A stretch of DNA of 64,000 bases, from NCBI GenBank assembly GCA_023079485.1, contig CM041084.1, forward strand, positions 133,578,792-133,642,791, in the 5' to 3' direction. The notes below the pieces were generated by a model. It was not told the DNA's origin. It did no database searches and worked only from the letters and a program-made list of their open reading frames with translations. Below, piece by piece: positions 1 through 13,481 of this stretch (its first letter is position 1; the number at the start of each line of letters is the position of its first letter). The stretch is from Archilochus colubris. Taxonomy: Eukaryota; Chordata; Aves; Apodiformes; Trochilidae. The translations under genes and the position numbers were made by a program.

Positions 1-1708
1 TACAGCAAAATCTCATCACCATATGTCCGAGTACACCATGGGGTATACTGTCTCATATAAACCATCCATGATATAAAATGAATATCATTCATGATATAAA
101 ATGAAACTCAACTCTAAATGCTAGATTAGGAATTTTGGCAAAGATGATGTTTAGCAGTAAAGATGCTGAAGAGAAAGTAATTTGAACTGCGTTCTTCATA
201 AGGACATCAGTTTGCTCAGGCCTGACAGACAGACTGAGTAAAGGGCATTCTTCTATCATAATTGAACACACAAAGAAGCTGTACAAGTAAAGAGATTTTT
301 ATTAACTGCCAGGATGCATTCTTTTCAATAAAGCTATCCATATGTACTTTGAGGAGATAGTTAAGGTTAATGACAAAGGACATACAACCACACTCACACT
401 GACTTTGAGGATGAGTCATTCAGCTACAAATATTGAATAAAATGAATTACTTTTGTTGTATTTCTTTGAAACGGTGATTTAATAAACAGCCCAACAGGGA
501 CAGATCTCCAGTCTAGCACCTATAAGCATCCCTTTTAAGCTCAATGCATTTCTATTCTGATACAGTGACAGATTTTTTGTATTTTAAGAAGACTTACAGA
601 AGTATATTTTCATTTAGAAACTCTCTCATACCTTTGTAAACTTCTGCTTATATGTATGCCTATATATTTGTTGACATGAAGAGATATGACAAGGAACTAT
701 GTCTATATATAGTCCACCAATTCTACTGAAAATACTTAATTATCCACTATGGAAAGTGCTTTGGCTACAGAATAATTTATTATTTATTCACAGGTGCTTT
801 ATCAAGTGACATTTTGAAGGCTGATACTTCCTCCATGTTTTTTTTGAAGACTCTTGATAATCAAATGGCAAAATCAGTAGGAATCTTTTCCTTGATTCAT
901 GGCCCGCTTTCATTGTGCATCTTTTCTTTTAAACTGTTTTTCTAAGGAAAGATAAATTACTTGATTATATTGCTCTTCTGCTCATCTATTCAGCTGCTTG
1001 TCTAAAAGTCCTCTAGTAATTTCTGGACCTGATAGCCAATTTCAACCAAATTTGGCTGAGGATTGGAGGTCTCAGAACTATTAAGGTCTCGCACATTTCA
1101 TGAAAATTGATACTAAAGGAGAGAGACTCAAGTCAATGCCCCACTGATTAAAGCTCAGTCACAACTTGCCACAGGGAATTGGCTTAACTGATTGCAAGTT
1201 CACATTAGTGAAGTTAAACAAATATAAGTAGTGTCTAGGTAAAGCCTTTATTTTATAGTGTGCAACAGTTTTGGGTTTTAAAGATTTTGGAAAAAAAGTT
1301 TTTCATCCTGCCTTGACTTTTCTCCTTGGCAACTGAATTTTTGCTTCTTTAGCAAAAAGCTGCAAAGGGGTTTTTACAACTGCACTGGAATCAATGTCTA
1401 CTGAATTTCAGACACTTTTAAAGTATCAAACCTGTACATTAGGCTTACAGTTCATGGGGTAACTAGCAAATCATATTCTATGAGTAGTTACGAGGAATCT
1501 GGAAAACTTGCAGCATGTTACACTTTGATTTTACTTAGATTGGTCATTAAAACTTTTATTGGATGGATATGAGTTGTTTTAGAGGGATTCAATGAAACTG
1601 CTCCTGGCAATGTGATAGAGTAATTAAGGTTTGCTGTTATGCTAATATGAATTGTTTAAACTATTTTCAATGTTGTTTAATTTGATTTCTTTACAAAGAA
1701 CACCTTTT
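1..1708. other. AT-rich intergenic DNA, no gene seen
   Basis: I see no coding exon, RNA gene or recognisable transposon here. The short open frames (under 70 codons) lack family resemblance and are what AT-rich noncoding vertebrate DNA gives by chance. It precedes the antisense CR1 fragment. Confidence 0.6.
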
Positions 1709-2145
1709 TAATTGGGAGAAGAAATGGACAGTCACTTTGCTACAACCTCCTGGGTCTGGGGTTTTTCCTGTGTGATCTACTTTAAGTGATCTTTTTCTAG
1801 CAAGGGGATTGGACTTGGTGATTTTCAGCAGTCCCTTACAGTCCCTACCAGTCTGTGATCCTGTGATCCTTTCAGGTAGTTTTAAAGAGAGAGAAGCTCT
1901 CCCCTCAGCCTCCTTTTCTCCAGACTGAACATCCCCAGCTCCCTCAGCCACTCCTCCTAAGACTCGTCCTCTAGACCCTTCACCAAGTTTGGTGAAGCAC
2001 CAGAACTACAGCCCCTCAATGTCCTTCTTGTAGTGAGAGGCTCCAGACTGAACACAGGATTCAAGATGCAGCCTGACCAATGCCAATTACAGGGGGACAA
2101 TCACTTCCCTTGTTCTGCTGACCACACTGTTTCTGATACAAAATC
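1709..2145 (-). mobile_element. CR1 LINE fragment, antisense, interrupted by another CR1
   Basis: Read on the minus strand this is a truncated CR1 non-LTR retrotransposon, part of the reverse-transcriptase C-terminal region. On the plus strand the hallmarks are the stretches CTCCCCTCAGCCTCC, TTTTCTCCAGACTGAAC and CTTCTTGTAGTGAG, all typical of avian CR1 antisense strands. Similarity begins near TTGGGAGAAG at about 1709, runs to GCTACAACCTCCT ending at 1751, resumes at TTCAGGTAG at 1871 and fades after GATACAAA near 2142. The 1752-1870 gap is a separate inserted CR1. Frames are broken, so it is a dead copy. Family assignment is from memory of CR1 consensus sequence. Confidence 0.85.
1752..1870 (+). 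mobile_element. short 5'-truncated CR1 3' end nested in the antisense CR1
   Basis: The stretch ends with the CR1 3' signature: GCAAGGGGATTGGACTTGGT, then a degenerate form of the GGTCCCTTCCAACCC motif, then two copies of an octamer-like unit (TCTGTGATCC, TGTGATCC). This is the 3' terminus of a plus-strand CR1 of roughly 120 bp, heavily 5'-truncated as is usual for CR1. It sits inside the older antisense copy, whose sequence reads CTACAACCTCCT on the left and TTCAGGTAG on the right. A shared TCCT at 1748-1751 and 1867-1870 may be a tiny target duplication or microhomology. Confidence 0.75.
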
Positions 2146-3073
2146 TGGTGTGAAGCAGAATATCCAGCTCCTGGGGCAGAGTTCTGGAGTGGTGGATGCT
2201 TCCACTCTAAATCACCAGATTTCAACAGGTGGGGAAGTTACAACCTTTGATGTTGTCATGGCCTTGATCTTCAGCTTACCCAAAAGGAAAATACTGTGTG
2301 CAGTATAAGTCAATGCAAGAATGTTAAAGAACATTTTCCTTAGCTTAATGTACCATTATGAATATACAGTTATCACTTTGGGTAATTTTTGCACTTTTCC
2401 CACTTTTGTGATTCGTAATATTGTAGAGAAGTGCCTTCACTATTGATTAAAAGCAAAATTCAGTCAGTTTTTCTCACCATTGTTGAATTAACCTATTGTT
2501 TTGGATAGTAAAAAGATCCATTTGGTATTTGGATGCTTCTGGATACTGAAATGTTTTCTTTCATCACTCTCTTAGCACAGGACTCATGACTAAGCATCAC
2601 ACTAAGGCCTGAGTCAGAAAGGACTATAAGTAATGTCTGAATTCATATATGCCTCCCTAGAAGCATTTTCACAATTAAGTCTTGAAGCCTTCCCAGCTGT
2701 GGGTGCTTTAATCTGTCCACACCATGGGTGAACTGGATACTTACTCTAAGGTTTGTTTTTTTTACTTTGAGAATAATGTTGAAGGCATAGTTCATCAACT
2801 GAAGTCATCTTTCCTCTCCACAGTGCATGCCTATGTTAATGCTTTAGTGCCAATTAGGAGTGCACTTTTGAAACGAAATCCCCAATTGTCCCTATTGGCT
2901 GTGTTTTGCTTCTTATTATGGGATACATTGGAGTATATGGGCTAAATTCTTCTGGATGAAACAAAATTGGAGTGCAGACTTCCAGAGCACACCTCATGCA
3001 CTGCAGGCAAAACAGGGCAGGTCTGTGGGACCATTCTAGAACTAGTCCAGAATTCTCAAAAAGAATTAAGATT

Positions 3074-3091
3074 AAAAAAAAAAAAAAAAAA
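3074..3091. repeat. poly(A) run, 18 A
   Basis: Uninterrupted A homopolymer followed by G and an A-rich stretch. No retrotransposed gene or SINE body is recognisable upstream, so I treat it as a simple repeat. Confidence 0.9.
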
Positions 3092-4821
3092 GAAAACAAC
3101 CTTTAAATGCCTGTACTGTGTATTCTGGGTCCTCCACACTGAGTATTTTGGTCCTCTGAAACCACAGTGCACAATGGAGATGTTGCGTGCTTTTAAAGAA
3201 GAGGATGTCTTTGGGTTGTAAGAACAGTAGAACCACTTCTTGTTTCTTCTTTGTCTCTTGGGAAGTTTCTTTTGCTTCATAATCACCTTACAGACCAAGA
3301 ATGTATGGGCACTATACCATCTTATGTTAGATATCTGAATAATCACTGAGGTTTTGACCTTTCTCTAGACACATACTTATAATGTATTTTGAACTTCACA
3401 AAGAACGAAAATCAGCAGCTTTTTCTGTGTAGGGTGATGATGGAGGAAGCAAAAAGCTTTCCAGATGTGTGCAATTTTTTCTTGCATTGATTTTACATTT
3501 GTTTCAGAGGAGTTACTTTACAGTTGCACTATTTTAAACAATGAGAAAACTCAGGTCTACGGTTTGCTGTCCCTATTTTATTTATGTGGCCCAAAATACC
3601 TTGGAGATTATTCAAATAAATGCACTCCATTCTATTTACTTGACTGCCTGATGGCTTAATCATGCAAATAAATGTGTGGATGATATTTATTTGACTGTTC
3701 GTCGTGTGGTCTCTTAGACTGTATGGTAAAGCATACTTTCTTTTTCCCAAAAGAAAAAAAAAATAAATGCAAAAATTGTAATGCTACAGTTGAGATTTTA
3801 AACACACTAAAGTCAGGACATTTAGAGTTATGACTCCCCAGAGCTCATAGCTCAGCTGTGTTATACATGTGGTGTAGATTAAAGCAATGATTTCCTTTCC
3901 TTTCTCTACTCCTTTCTCTTCTGTATCTTTTACTCTTTTAGCTCTTTTATACTGTCTGTGCTGGAGCTCCTCTGTGGGATGTGTGATCCTGTAAAGGCCC
4001 TGGTTGACAGGCACAGGAGGAGATCCCATCTGTGTGAGACTGGTGCTGCTCATGGCAGCAGAGGAGCAGAGCAAGGAAAAGAGCCTGGGCACAGGCTCTG
4101 CCCATCAGCTCCCTGCATGGGATGTGCATGTCCTGTGGGGGCTTCATACTCACCTCACAGTAGCTATTTTGTTCTGTCTCTATCACAGCACTTTCCAAAT
4201 GGCACTTTTTTCACATATGTGCACTTGTCATGAATCTCTTCCTCAATGCACTCTGTTCACATTATTCTGTGTTACAGAGGGGTAGCTGGTAGCTTGACAG
4301 TGAACCCTCATACATGGGTACTCTGTGAGTGTCACAAACTCTGTACAGGAGACAAGCAGGCAATGCAGTAACATTTCTCAAGAGACAGATGCAGCCTGAG
4401 TTCACAGACAATGAAGGCTGGATGCTTTTTGGCAATCATGTTGATAAGAATTACTTGAAAATAATATGTGAGTTCCCACAATGCTTTTATTTCCTGGATC
4501 CATATACTGACCCTTCTTCCTTGCTGCCTTTTATATTCTGTATTCCTCTGTAACCCAAATAAAGTATATTATAGTCTTTTATGTGATTACTGTTTGTTTG
4601 CTGGTCTCATAAATAACTTGCAGTGTTTTCTGACTTGACATACTAAAGCTCCCTAAGTTCCTCAACAGTATGAATGTCTGGAGGCTGATAGGTGTAAATT
4701 GCACTAAAGAGAATGCTGGTTTGTTTACACTCATCTCAGCCAAATCCTATAATGGAAGAGCTCATCTGTCCAACTGCTTTCTTTCTCACAATTACATATT
4801 ATTATACCAGTCTCCAAATTT

Positions 4822-4840
4822 AAAAAAAAAAAAAAAAAAA
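4822..4840. repeat. poly(A) run, 19 A
   Basis: Uninterrupted A homopolymer in AT-rich DNA. No parent element is recognisable on its left. Confidence 0.9.
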
Positions 4841-7800
4841 GTATTTGAAACTGTCATTATTAGTAGCTAAAAGTTCCTGCTTTTCCAGTTCTGTAAATAT
4901 TGAGATAATTAAAATAATATTCTAAATCCCTTTGAAATAATAGTTTTGGTTAGGTTATTGCTTATTAAGCCCTTATTGCAGTAAAAATAAACACCTTTCT
5001 ATTTCAACTAATAGAAGCAGGATATTATTTCCAAGCTCCTCAGGGCAGGGATTGTACTTGTCCATCTATCAGCAAATTATTGCAAGAGGAGCCCTATCCT
5101 CCATACAGCTTCAGCCTTAATATTAAGTGATAGGCTTTCATATGGAAAACATTGAATCTGAATACACAGAATTTTGTAAATGTCAGCAAACTATTGTACA
5201 GTCATGACAACACTTTTCTTTTTCAGCTGCTTATATTTGTTTCCTTGTTAGGTTTTTTTTTGTTTTATTTTGTTGGGTTTGGGTTGTTGTTTGGTTTGGT
5301 TTTCTTTTGGGTCTAAATCTCCCCATAGCTTCACTGAATGATCTGCACACTCTGCCAGCCATGGTCACCCCTCTTTTCCCAGTGCCAGGGTACCACTGTA
5401 CCTGTGACAAACTCAGACCTATAGGTCCCCCTGTCTTTCTCCAGCTAGCTATGTGTACAAAGGCCAGTCAAAGTCAGCTCTGAATTTGGTACACCTTTCT
5501 GATGGCTTCAGGTCATATTTTGTTCAATTTTACCTCCTTTCTATAGCTACCTCTTTCCTCAGGCTCATAAGAAAAGTTTCTCCAGACATTAAATTCTTAA
5601 CATGCTTCATCTCGCTGTGATAATGTGACACTGTTAGTAATAGACCAGCTACTAGTTATTAAAACTAGTCAAATAATAACTGTGAAAATAAACTGTTCCT
5701 ATTTATTACAGTGCAACTGTCTTCACACAATGGCTTCATGCATGTAGTGCTTTGCATGCATTAGGGAGAACCTCATTGAGCCTGTGGTGACCTCTCAGAC
5801 AGTACCTTTGGAGCCTTTCTGATTAATTCTGCCTGTTCCTAGAGGTTGATAGCTTTATCCCTTGCAAAAGTCTTGCTTACTTGGTACATGGAGCTGAAAT
5901 CTAAGAAAGGCTGAAGAAATCCAAGAAATAAAAGCAGATGTAAAAAGGAACTGGTTTGGAACAGTGTTGCCAGTTCAGTTTCTATTTTACAACAAGCTTT
6001 AACGATGGATAAATGTTGTATTTTCAGAAAAAGAAAATACTTGCTAGTACAAAAGAAAGTGTATTCCAAGATTTAGTGGGAATTATACTACCTTTTCTTC
6101 CTTGGTCTGAGGAAAGAAATAAACCAAACTGATTCAGGCCTGGTTTTGATAAAATGAGAGGAGAAATTCAGGGCAGTCTCAAAATGGGAGAAAGTAACAG
6201 ACATTATAAGAAAACATTGGATGGAGCAGAAGTCGTTGCCAGCATTATATTATAATTGAATGTACTAGGTTATTGGTTTTCTTTTTAATGAAATGCTGTA
6301 TATAGATCTGTAAAAGGCTGTACCTTTTGTCCCTGCTTAAATATTTACAGATGATATTTGGAAGCTGTTATCTGAGTTAAATTAAAAGATCCTACTATTT
6401 TATGTCTCATATGTTTGTGTAAACCCTATCGGTTCATGTTTAATAAGATTTGCTATCAAGAGAACCACAAATGGTTTAACTTTATAACATCTGCAGCTTT
6501 TTTCAAGTTTTTAGGGGTTACGTGTCTGGATAGATTTATTTAACTTAAATAAGGAATTATGGAAACAATTAAATTTCTTCCATATTTTTGTGTCACTGAC
6601 AGGCTTCCAGTTCAGCTTTACAATATGGTGTTTCTTTACAAACAGCTAAAATGAGACATTCCAGAAGAATAGAAAATTTGCCATTTTTGTTGTCACCACA
6701 AGCATATAATATCTGCCATCAACAATTGGGAGAGTTTCCATTCAAATAAATATTAGAGAAAGAAATATTTCAAAACACTTTTAAACTAAGTCCCAGTAGG
6801 TGTATATCACAATAGTACACACCAGTTCAGGATGATCTTGATTTCCATTTTTGTCATTCACTGTGGGAAGTCTGCCTTAGATCATTTGTTTAAGTTCATT
6901 CATATATTTACAAGGAACTGCCTCAGTTATGCACAATGTGCCTGCCATTAAGATTTACAGTTTGAATTCAGACTTGCTTATGAAAGATAGAATAAAAAGT
7001 AACACATTTCAGTCTGCAAAGTGTCAAAGATTCATTTTACAAAGGGTTCCCCATTGACTCATTCTTTGTGGACTCTTTATAAATGTGAGGCTCTTCTGTC
7101 CCACAGCAAGGATCTGTCAGGCAAGCCAGGTTTCCAAAAACCCTAAAAGACATGCATAATAAGAACAATTATTTGACAGTTCACTGTGTTCTCCGTGTCC
7201 TTCATGCTTCTAATGAAAGGTTACTCAATACAAAAATACAACATATTTTCCATTACTTTGCCCAGTCCACTTCTTGATAAATCATGGGATATGACTCTCT
7301 CTACTTTCCCAGTGAAGTCCTCTCTTGTGTACCTCTAGTTATTACGATCTATTGTGTAGATTGTTTTTTTTTTCCCTGAAGAGAACTCCTCTAGCCCCTG
7401 TTACTTGCTCTTGTATTATCTACCACAACTTTTCCCAGTGGCAGGGGCTTTGATTGCTCGTCACTATCATGACATAAGAATTTACATTACTTTAATCTGC
7501 CCAAGAGGAACTAGAAGGCTCTGTAGGATCCAGCTGGAACCAGTTAGACTTTTTAGAACCTCATTTTTGTACCCAGCTCTGATCAATAAGAAGAGAGAAA
7601 GCTTGTCCCCCTTTTCACTCTCACTAGCACAAGGAAGCATATTTCAAATGTAACAGACAGAGCAAGGATATTTGAAACATAGGCAGAAATCCTTCAACAT
7701 GAGGTAGTAAGATCTCAGTGTATTCTTAGCAGTTATAAAACAACTCTCCTTTTCTTCACACCTCAAGGCTTGCTGCTAACCTGAGGATTCTGGAGGTGGC

Positions 7801-10342
7801 CAAAACCAGAAGTTGTGAGTAGAGTGGTACCTAAATATCATGCTACTTTGGATCCTCCTCTACATCTCAGTCCAGGATATACAACATGAGGACACAAGTT
7901 GTTTTCCATCAATGTGAGTGATCCAGCTAGACAAATCTTCTCTTTGCAGTAGTGCTGCATGCCAGGCTTCAAAAGAAAGACTGACAGCTAGAGTACTGCT
8001 AACTACTCTTTCCTTACATCTTTCCCTCTTACATCTTTCCTTGTTGGGGAGGCCTATGAGATTATCAGAAATATCTGGAGGCATTGACTGCTATCATCAT
8101 GGTTTAATGTTTGTTAGTTAGTATTTATTATTAATCTGCTTATTGAGGAAAAAAGAACTCTCTAAAACTGTTCAATCAGTAGCTTAATTAATGTCAAAAA
8201 ACAGGGGGAAACCAAAGGAACTTTATATCTTACAGCTTTATGCTAATCATCGCCTCTCTGTCTGTCAGCCTCCATGGAAATACCCGCACAATGTGTTGTC
8301 TTGGGCCACCTGGAAAACTACACTGTCTCAGCGAAGGCTAGAAGAGAGAATCAGAAAAGAAATCTAGATCTGGGTTTGGGCAAGTTGTCAATACTTGTAA
8401 TACTGGCATGTCATTACCTTGTACTGTCAATGTGAACATATATAGAGTCGGTCAATGCTCAGAGATGAGATTTATTTACAGCAATAAGGTGTGGAACAGC
8501 AGAAATGTGTTCCTGTGCATATCTATATCCTGCATTGCATGGCTGACCTGGCTATGCATAGTGGCATCAAGTTCTTCCAGGATGCTTCTCTAGTTATACT
8601 TGTCCTATAGAACCTAGACTAGAGGACTATATATAGGGCTATATATGACTATACTACAGGGCTACAGATAATGCCTATGACTAGACTATAAGGTAATGCA
8701 ATTCAGAGCTGGTAATTGATTTCAAGATGATCACAGGAGCTACAACAGGTGGTAAGGCTCCAAACCTATCTGATATACTTGTTTGTCTTAAAGTCACTGG
8801 TCTGTGAATATCCACCTCAGCCTGTGGGCCACATGAAAAATTAAAAGCAGCCAAAACAGAGGAGCAGCTCTCACTCTTGCTTTTCACTGGATTGAAAACA
8901 TGATAATCCTAAAATGAGTTGTCCAAAGATCTGCTCAATGTGGACATCAGTAATAGGTTACTATTCTGTATGTCTGAGAATGTGCCACTGTGAGCATTTT
9001 TTGAAAGCTGGAGAAACTGGTTTGCTGCCTCTGCCCCCACTGTTGAACCTGAAAGACACATGCTCCAGCACTAGGAAACCACGGGAGGACTGTGGGGTCA
9101 GCCCAGGTCTCTCTCCTCCTTCAGTGTGGAAACATGAAGAGGCACATTCTGTGTCAGAGTGTTAACTGAGAGCTTTGCTCTGGAGGGAAATGTCTCTGAA
9201 TTAAAACATGCTTGTTCCCACCTGTAAGAAATTTTTTCCAAGTGGAGGTTGTTCTAACCCCCTGCCTGACTCTGTCAGTCCCTCTTTGTACCGAGGGGAG
9301 GGCAGAGATGAAAGACATCCTGCTGTAGGCAGCACTGAAAAAAATTGCCTGTGTAGCTGAAAGCAGCAGTGGTGTCAGCTCTGGAGGCCCTGGCTCAAAA
9401 ACTGAGATCCTGATGGTGACTGTCACACACCCTTGCATGAGAAGGAGTTTACTGTCATTGAGAGTGGGTGCATTGGAGCTGCTGCAGCTGTTGGACAGAG
9501 CCAGGACCCTCTCTGCAGCCTGAGCAGCATGAGTGCAAGATGCTGTTGGGGCACCAGGGATCCTCAGAGCCCTTAGCAGCAAGCAAGATGAAGTTAAAAG
9601 AGCTTTATAACCCATTTTTTATTAGAAGATTTTCCAATTTTTCTTTTCCCTCAGAACTGCAACTGAGAACCAGCAGTTTTGATTGTCCCTGACAAGCCTC
9701 CTGCCAGCCATGCAGCTGTGATGGGAGCGGAGCTGTACCTCAAGCTCCTCTGTCTGCTGCAGCAATTAAGAGCTGTCGTTTTGCTTCGGCTCAATGGAAT
9801 GGGATTTCATAATGAAACCAACTCTGACAGCTCATAGGAACATTTGGCACAGGTTCTGTATTTCTGACTTTTCCATCCCTTCTGTCCACAGCTAAGTTGT
9901 ACGCAATTTAGTAATGTTTAAAACAAGTTTTTCCAAACCGAATTAAAATTAAGGGGAGTTTTCTACTGACTTGGGTAGTTCATACTTTGTGGGGGAATGC
10001 CTTGCCAGCAGCTTAGATCAAAGTGACAGATAGGAGAAAATAAATTTGCTATTTTTTCTCAAGTCTTGGAGAAGAAAGAGGCTAGTTGGTCTGTTCAGAG
10101 CATTTGAACCTCTCACAGCATACAGTCCCCTCCTCTCACTTCAAATTTAGTCTTTAGGTTTTTAGGTGTACATGGGCTCAGGACTCAAAAGATAAAGTGG
10201 AAGGGCCAAACCTTAACGTGATAGAATTTCCTTAGCAAATAGAAAATTTACTTTTTCTTGTTTTTTTAAAAACCCTTCATCAAGCTACATAATCTCATTA
10301 AACAAAAACCAGATGAGGTTTCTATCCATATGTGTGGTTACT

Positions 10343-10384
10343 AGCAGCTTATAGAAACATACAAGAGCAGCTTATAGAAACATA
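10343..10384. repeat. 19-bp direct repeat, period 23
   Basis: AGCAGCTTATAGAAACATA occurs at 10,343-10,361 and again, identically, at 10,366-10,384, separated by CAAG. It looks like a recent local duplication. Confidence 0.9.
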
Positions 10385-11531
10385 GTCCAACTCTAGTTCT
10401 TAAGTAGATAATCTCTTGTATCAATACATTTCACAGACTAATTATAAGATGCATGAAGGAGTCATTCTCTTTCTACCTGTAAATTCAACTCATGAAAATT
10501 TCGTGGAGATTAGAAGAAATATGCAGAAAAGTAGAGTTTCTGTCCTCCTACAGACCCCAAGGGGGATGACACTGTAATAGTCAGACTGAGAAATTTGCCA
10601 TAGTTTAAAACTCTTTAGTCCCAGGAAAAAATAAAGTTTCTAGAAAATATCTTGGTTTGCAGAAAAGTTTTGAGTCAGAGAAAAGCCTTACAGTCCTTAC
10701 AAATGGAAAAGGACCTTTTTTATAGAATAATGAGTAATGACTGAAACTTGTTTAGCACATGAAATACTACTATAGTTATGAAATAGTTATATATTTGTAG
10801 GGCAAATTTCCTTTTTAAAATTGTTATAGCTGGCTTCCCTTGGTTCTGTTTCAGCCATTCTTCTCCTTGCCCTCTGTTCTTGCCTGGTACAATTTGCTGC
10901 ACGTAGGATTTCCAGTTCTGTTCAGGGTTCAGCAGTTACCTATAGCTGATATTAGAAACAAATCAATATGACAATTTGTTATGTAATGTTTTAAGAAAGT
11001 CTAAAGAAAGAAAGAACTACTATGAAATCTGTTGAGGTTTTTTCTGCTTATCCAACAAATATGGTGTGTAGAAACAGAAGATATGTGTTTCTGCAAATAA
11101 GGATTTTGTATTTTAGAATATGATAGACTTCAAAATGAGGGAAGGCTTTCAGCTTGCAAGCTGCCTTGAGTTATTCCTGTCAATCAACCTATGTAATCCA
11201 TTCAAGTTTTTGGTTTATAAAACCTTTCCTTGGGCTTAGCTCTCCAGGATCCACATCAGGACAGGATGTCTTGTCTCTGCTTAGGAGGGATTCAGAACCA
11301 TCTGATTTTCCTTGCAATATGGCATTAAGTGAGAACTAGAGTCTGCAGGGAACTCACAGTTCAGCCCTGGATCCTTGCATAGGCAAACCACTGTCTTGTT
11401 TTACTGGTTTGTACTCAATGGTCAATTGAGAGATGGCAGCACAGAGCATGTATTACTCTGGAAAAAGGTGCTGGTATCAGGAGCTAGGGGCTCAGAAAAG
11501 TTAATTTTTTCTTTCTTTCCTTCTTTCTTTT

Positions 11532-11545
11532 GGGGGAATTCCCCC
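11532..11545. promoter_or_regulatory. perfect palindrome resembling a kappaB site
   Basis: GGGGGAATTCCCCC is a perfect 14-bp palindrome containing GGGAATTCCC, which fits the kappaB consensus GGGRNWYYCC. It lies right of a CTTT-rich pyrimidine tract (11,508-11,530) and left of a C/T-rich stretch. There is no nearby gene, so function is unproven. It could equally be a chance product of adjoining G and C runs. Confidence 0.3.
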
Positions 11546-12807
11546 CCCTCCCTCACTCCTACCTTCCTCCTGATATCTGAACAAAAAGTGATGATTACAA
11601 TAAGAGAAATTACAAGAGGTTTTCCATTTCTAGGGACTGTGGTGACATCCCCATAAATCATGGCTAACCCTAACACAGACAGTCTTAAAGAGAGTTAGTT
11701 GTCATAAGCACATATACATAGGTAGTACTCTTCCCATCATATTTATCTTTCATTCCACAGCTTATGGAAACCAAATTTCTGTCATCAACAGTTATTAATC
11801 ATCCACTTACCCTGCTGAGACATCTAATAAAGCATCAAGTAGAGAGAGTTTTAACACAAGAGAGGAGAGAAGATGTAATCCGAATTTTCAAAAGTAAAGG
11901 GAAGAAAAATTACATGTATCATCTGTGCACCACATGTTCATAAATTACAGTGGGCCTGTGAACATTTCTTCTCTCAAATATCTGTCATGCAGATTTAATA
12001 GTGCATAATTTTATTTTAAAAACCCAACATTAATATGCACCATGATTAAAAGGAGGTGTGATCAGCTCCTCAGCAACACTGCTGCAAGCTGCTCTTCACT
12101 GAGGGCAAGCTGGTGGTCATTTAGCATCTTGTGGTGTCTTGGTCTTTGCATGCAAAGATCTTTCTTTGGGCCAAGGCTGAGGGAAGCACGGCTGAACTGC
12201 ACCTTGGGAGGCTGGGTCTGAATGTGATGACCTTCGACACTCCAAGAAATTGTTTTCTACTCAAACCATCTCTGAGAAGTACAATATCTAACTGAGAGCA
12301 CAGCCTTTAGCTTAAATTAAAAACCACACAAAATAAGTGTTACACAGTGGTTACATTTTATAGATTTTTTTAGCCAACAGTAAATTGCAAGTGTTAATCT
12401 AAATATGTGTTCTTTCATCTGCTGAACTGAAGCTGATTGTGTACAGAGGAATACACAGATTACTGGGTTTGCTCTTGTCTTTTATTTCCAGTTACATTTA
12501 TCCATCTCTGATCAAAGTCAATGCACAGCGCGAAATCCCAGGTTTTGGGCTGTGTGTCCACAAAGAAAACCTGTGTTGTGTCTTGCAATTTTGTATTCCA
12601 AGCTGTGGAGGTAGGCGTTGATTTGGATGCAGAGTTAGGAGCAGAGGAAGGATAGAGAGACTGATGAAAGCAAATGGTGCTTCTATATTGCCTTCCATTG
12701 TTAAAATAATCCTCTTGCCCACAGAACTGGTGACAACTTAAGGAAGAGGTAGAGCTTATAAACACAAAAGAATCTTTCCTGCATTTATGGTTCATAAACA
12801 CTTTAAG

Positions 12808-12826
12808 AAAAAAAAAAAAAAAAAAA
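12808..12826. repeat. poly(A) run, 19 A
   Basis: Uninterrupted A homopolymer. It lies inside a long minus-strand open frame and is read there as a run of phenylalanines, which is one reason for rejecting that frame. Confidence 0.9.
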
Positions 12827-13481
12827 GCTATGGATTCCAGTATGTGAGAAGCAAAAGCAAAATCTTCAGGAAACACACTTACAATAAACAAATTGGAGAT
12901 TACGAGCATTCCAGAATTAGGCTGCCAAGCACACGAGTAACATTTAGACTCCTCAAAACCAAAACCATTTAAACTTAACCTTAGTAGTAACATACAACTC
13001 TAGAGTCTTGTTCAAGAAAAATATGGCTTGGAAACAGTTTCTAGCATGAGATATTTCCATCCTTTCTCTTTTTCTGCAGATGAGAGTTCTGATTTAGAGA
13101 GCAGTATCAAAGATGGAAAGAGCTGCAAACCCAATTTGAATCATTCCCAAATAAAAAGAGCACAGACACTGACTTCCTCAGCCTGAGTCTCTATTTAACA
13201 AAGTGCTTAAGCACAAACTTGCAGATTGATCTAAGTAGAGCTTCTGTCAAATTTGGTAGGAAATTTTGTTGCAGTTATCAAATCCTAGCAAGGCATGGAT
13301 TTCTAAGTAATCAGACAATTTTGTTTAATTAAAGTCTCCTATTTCTCTTTTGAACTCTTCAGATAACTACTGAATTTTACAAAAGGCCATTAAACACAGT
13401 GCAGAGCAGTCTGTGCCCAGCTGGCAGGAAAGATGACTTATCCCAGCTGACTTCTCCAAGTAACTCTCAACCTGGCAGGGA

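Larger units (their letters stand above)
2146..13481. other. intergenic DNA, no gene seen
   Basis: No exon, RNA gene or clear transposon was recognised. Contents worth naming are A runs at 3074-3091, 4822-4840 and 12,808-12,826, a G/T-rich run near 5250-5320, low-complexity GACTATA-type sequence near 8590-8700, a tandem duplication at 10,343-10,384, and a pyrimidine tract with a kappaB-like palindrome near 11,508-11,570. A 153-codon minus-strand open frame at 9154-9615 and a 177-codon one at 12,460-12,993 match no family I know. The latter runs through a poly(A) tract and is rejected. Confidence 0.6.

Noticed and set aside
1691..2308. open frames at 1691-1951 (minus) and 2033-2308 (plus) as genes
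   Set aside because: They lie largely on CR1 sequence and are shadows of a broken element.
4550..4600. AATAAA followed by GT-rich sequence as a gene 3' end
   Set aside because: AATAAA is common in AT-rich DNA and no upstream exon or 3' UTR could be supported.
3074..4840. A runs as tails of processed pseudogenes or SINEs
   Set aside because: No recognisable body upstream and no flanking duplications. Birds also have few processed pseudogenes.
9154..9615. 153-codon minus-strand open frame
   Set aside because: No recognisable domain, no splice or promoter context, low-complexity Ser/Leu/Ala-rich composition. Treated as chance.
12460..12993. 177-codon minus-strand open frame
   Set aside because: It is read through a 19-base A run (polyphenylalanine), has no family resemblance, and overlaps equally open frames in other phases.
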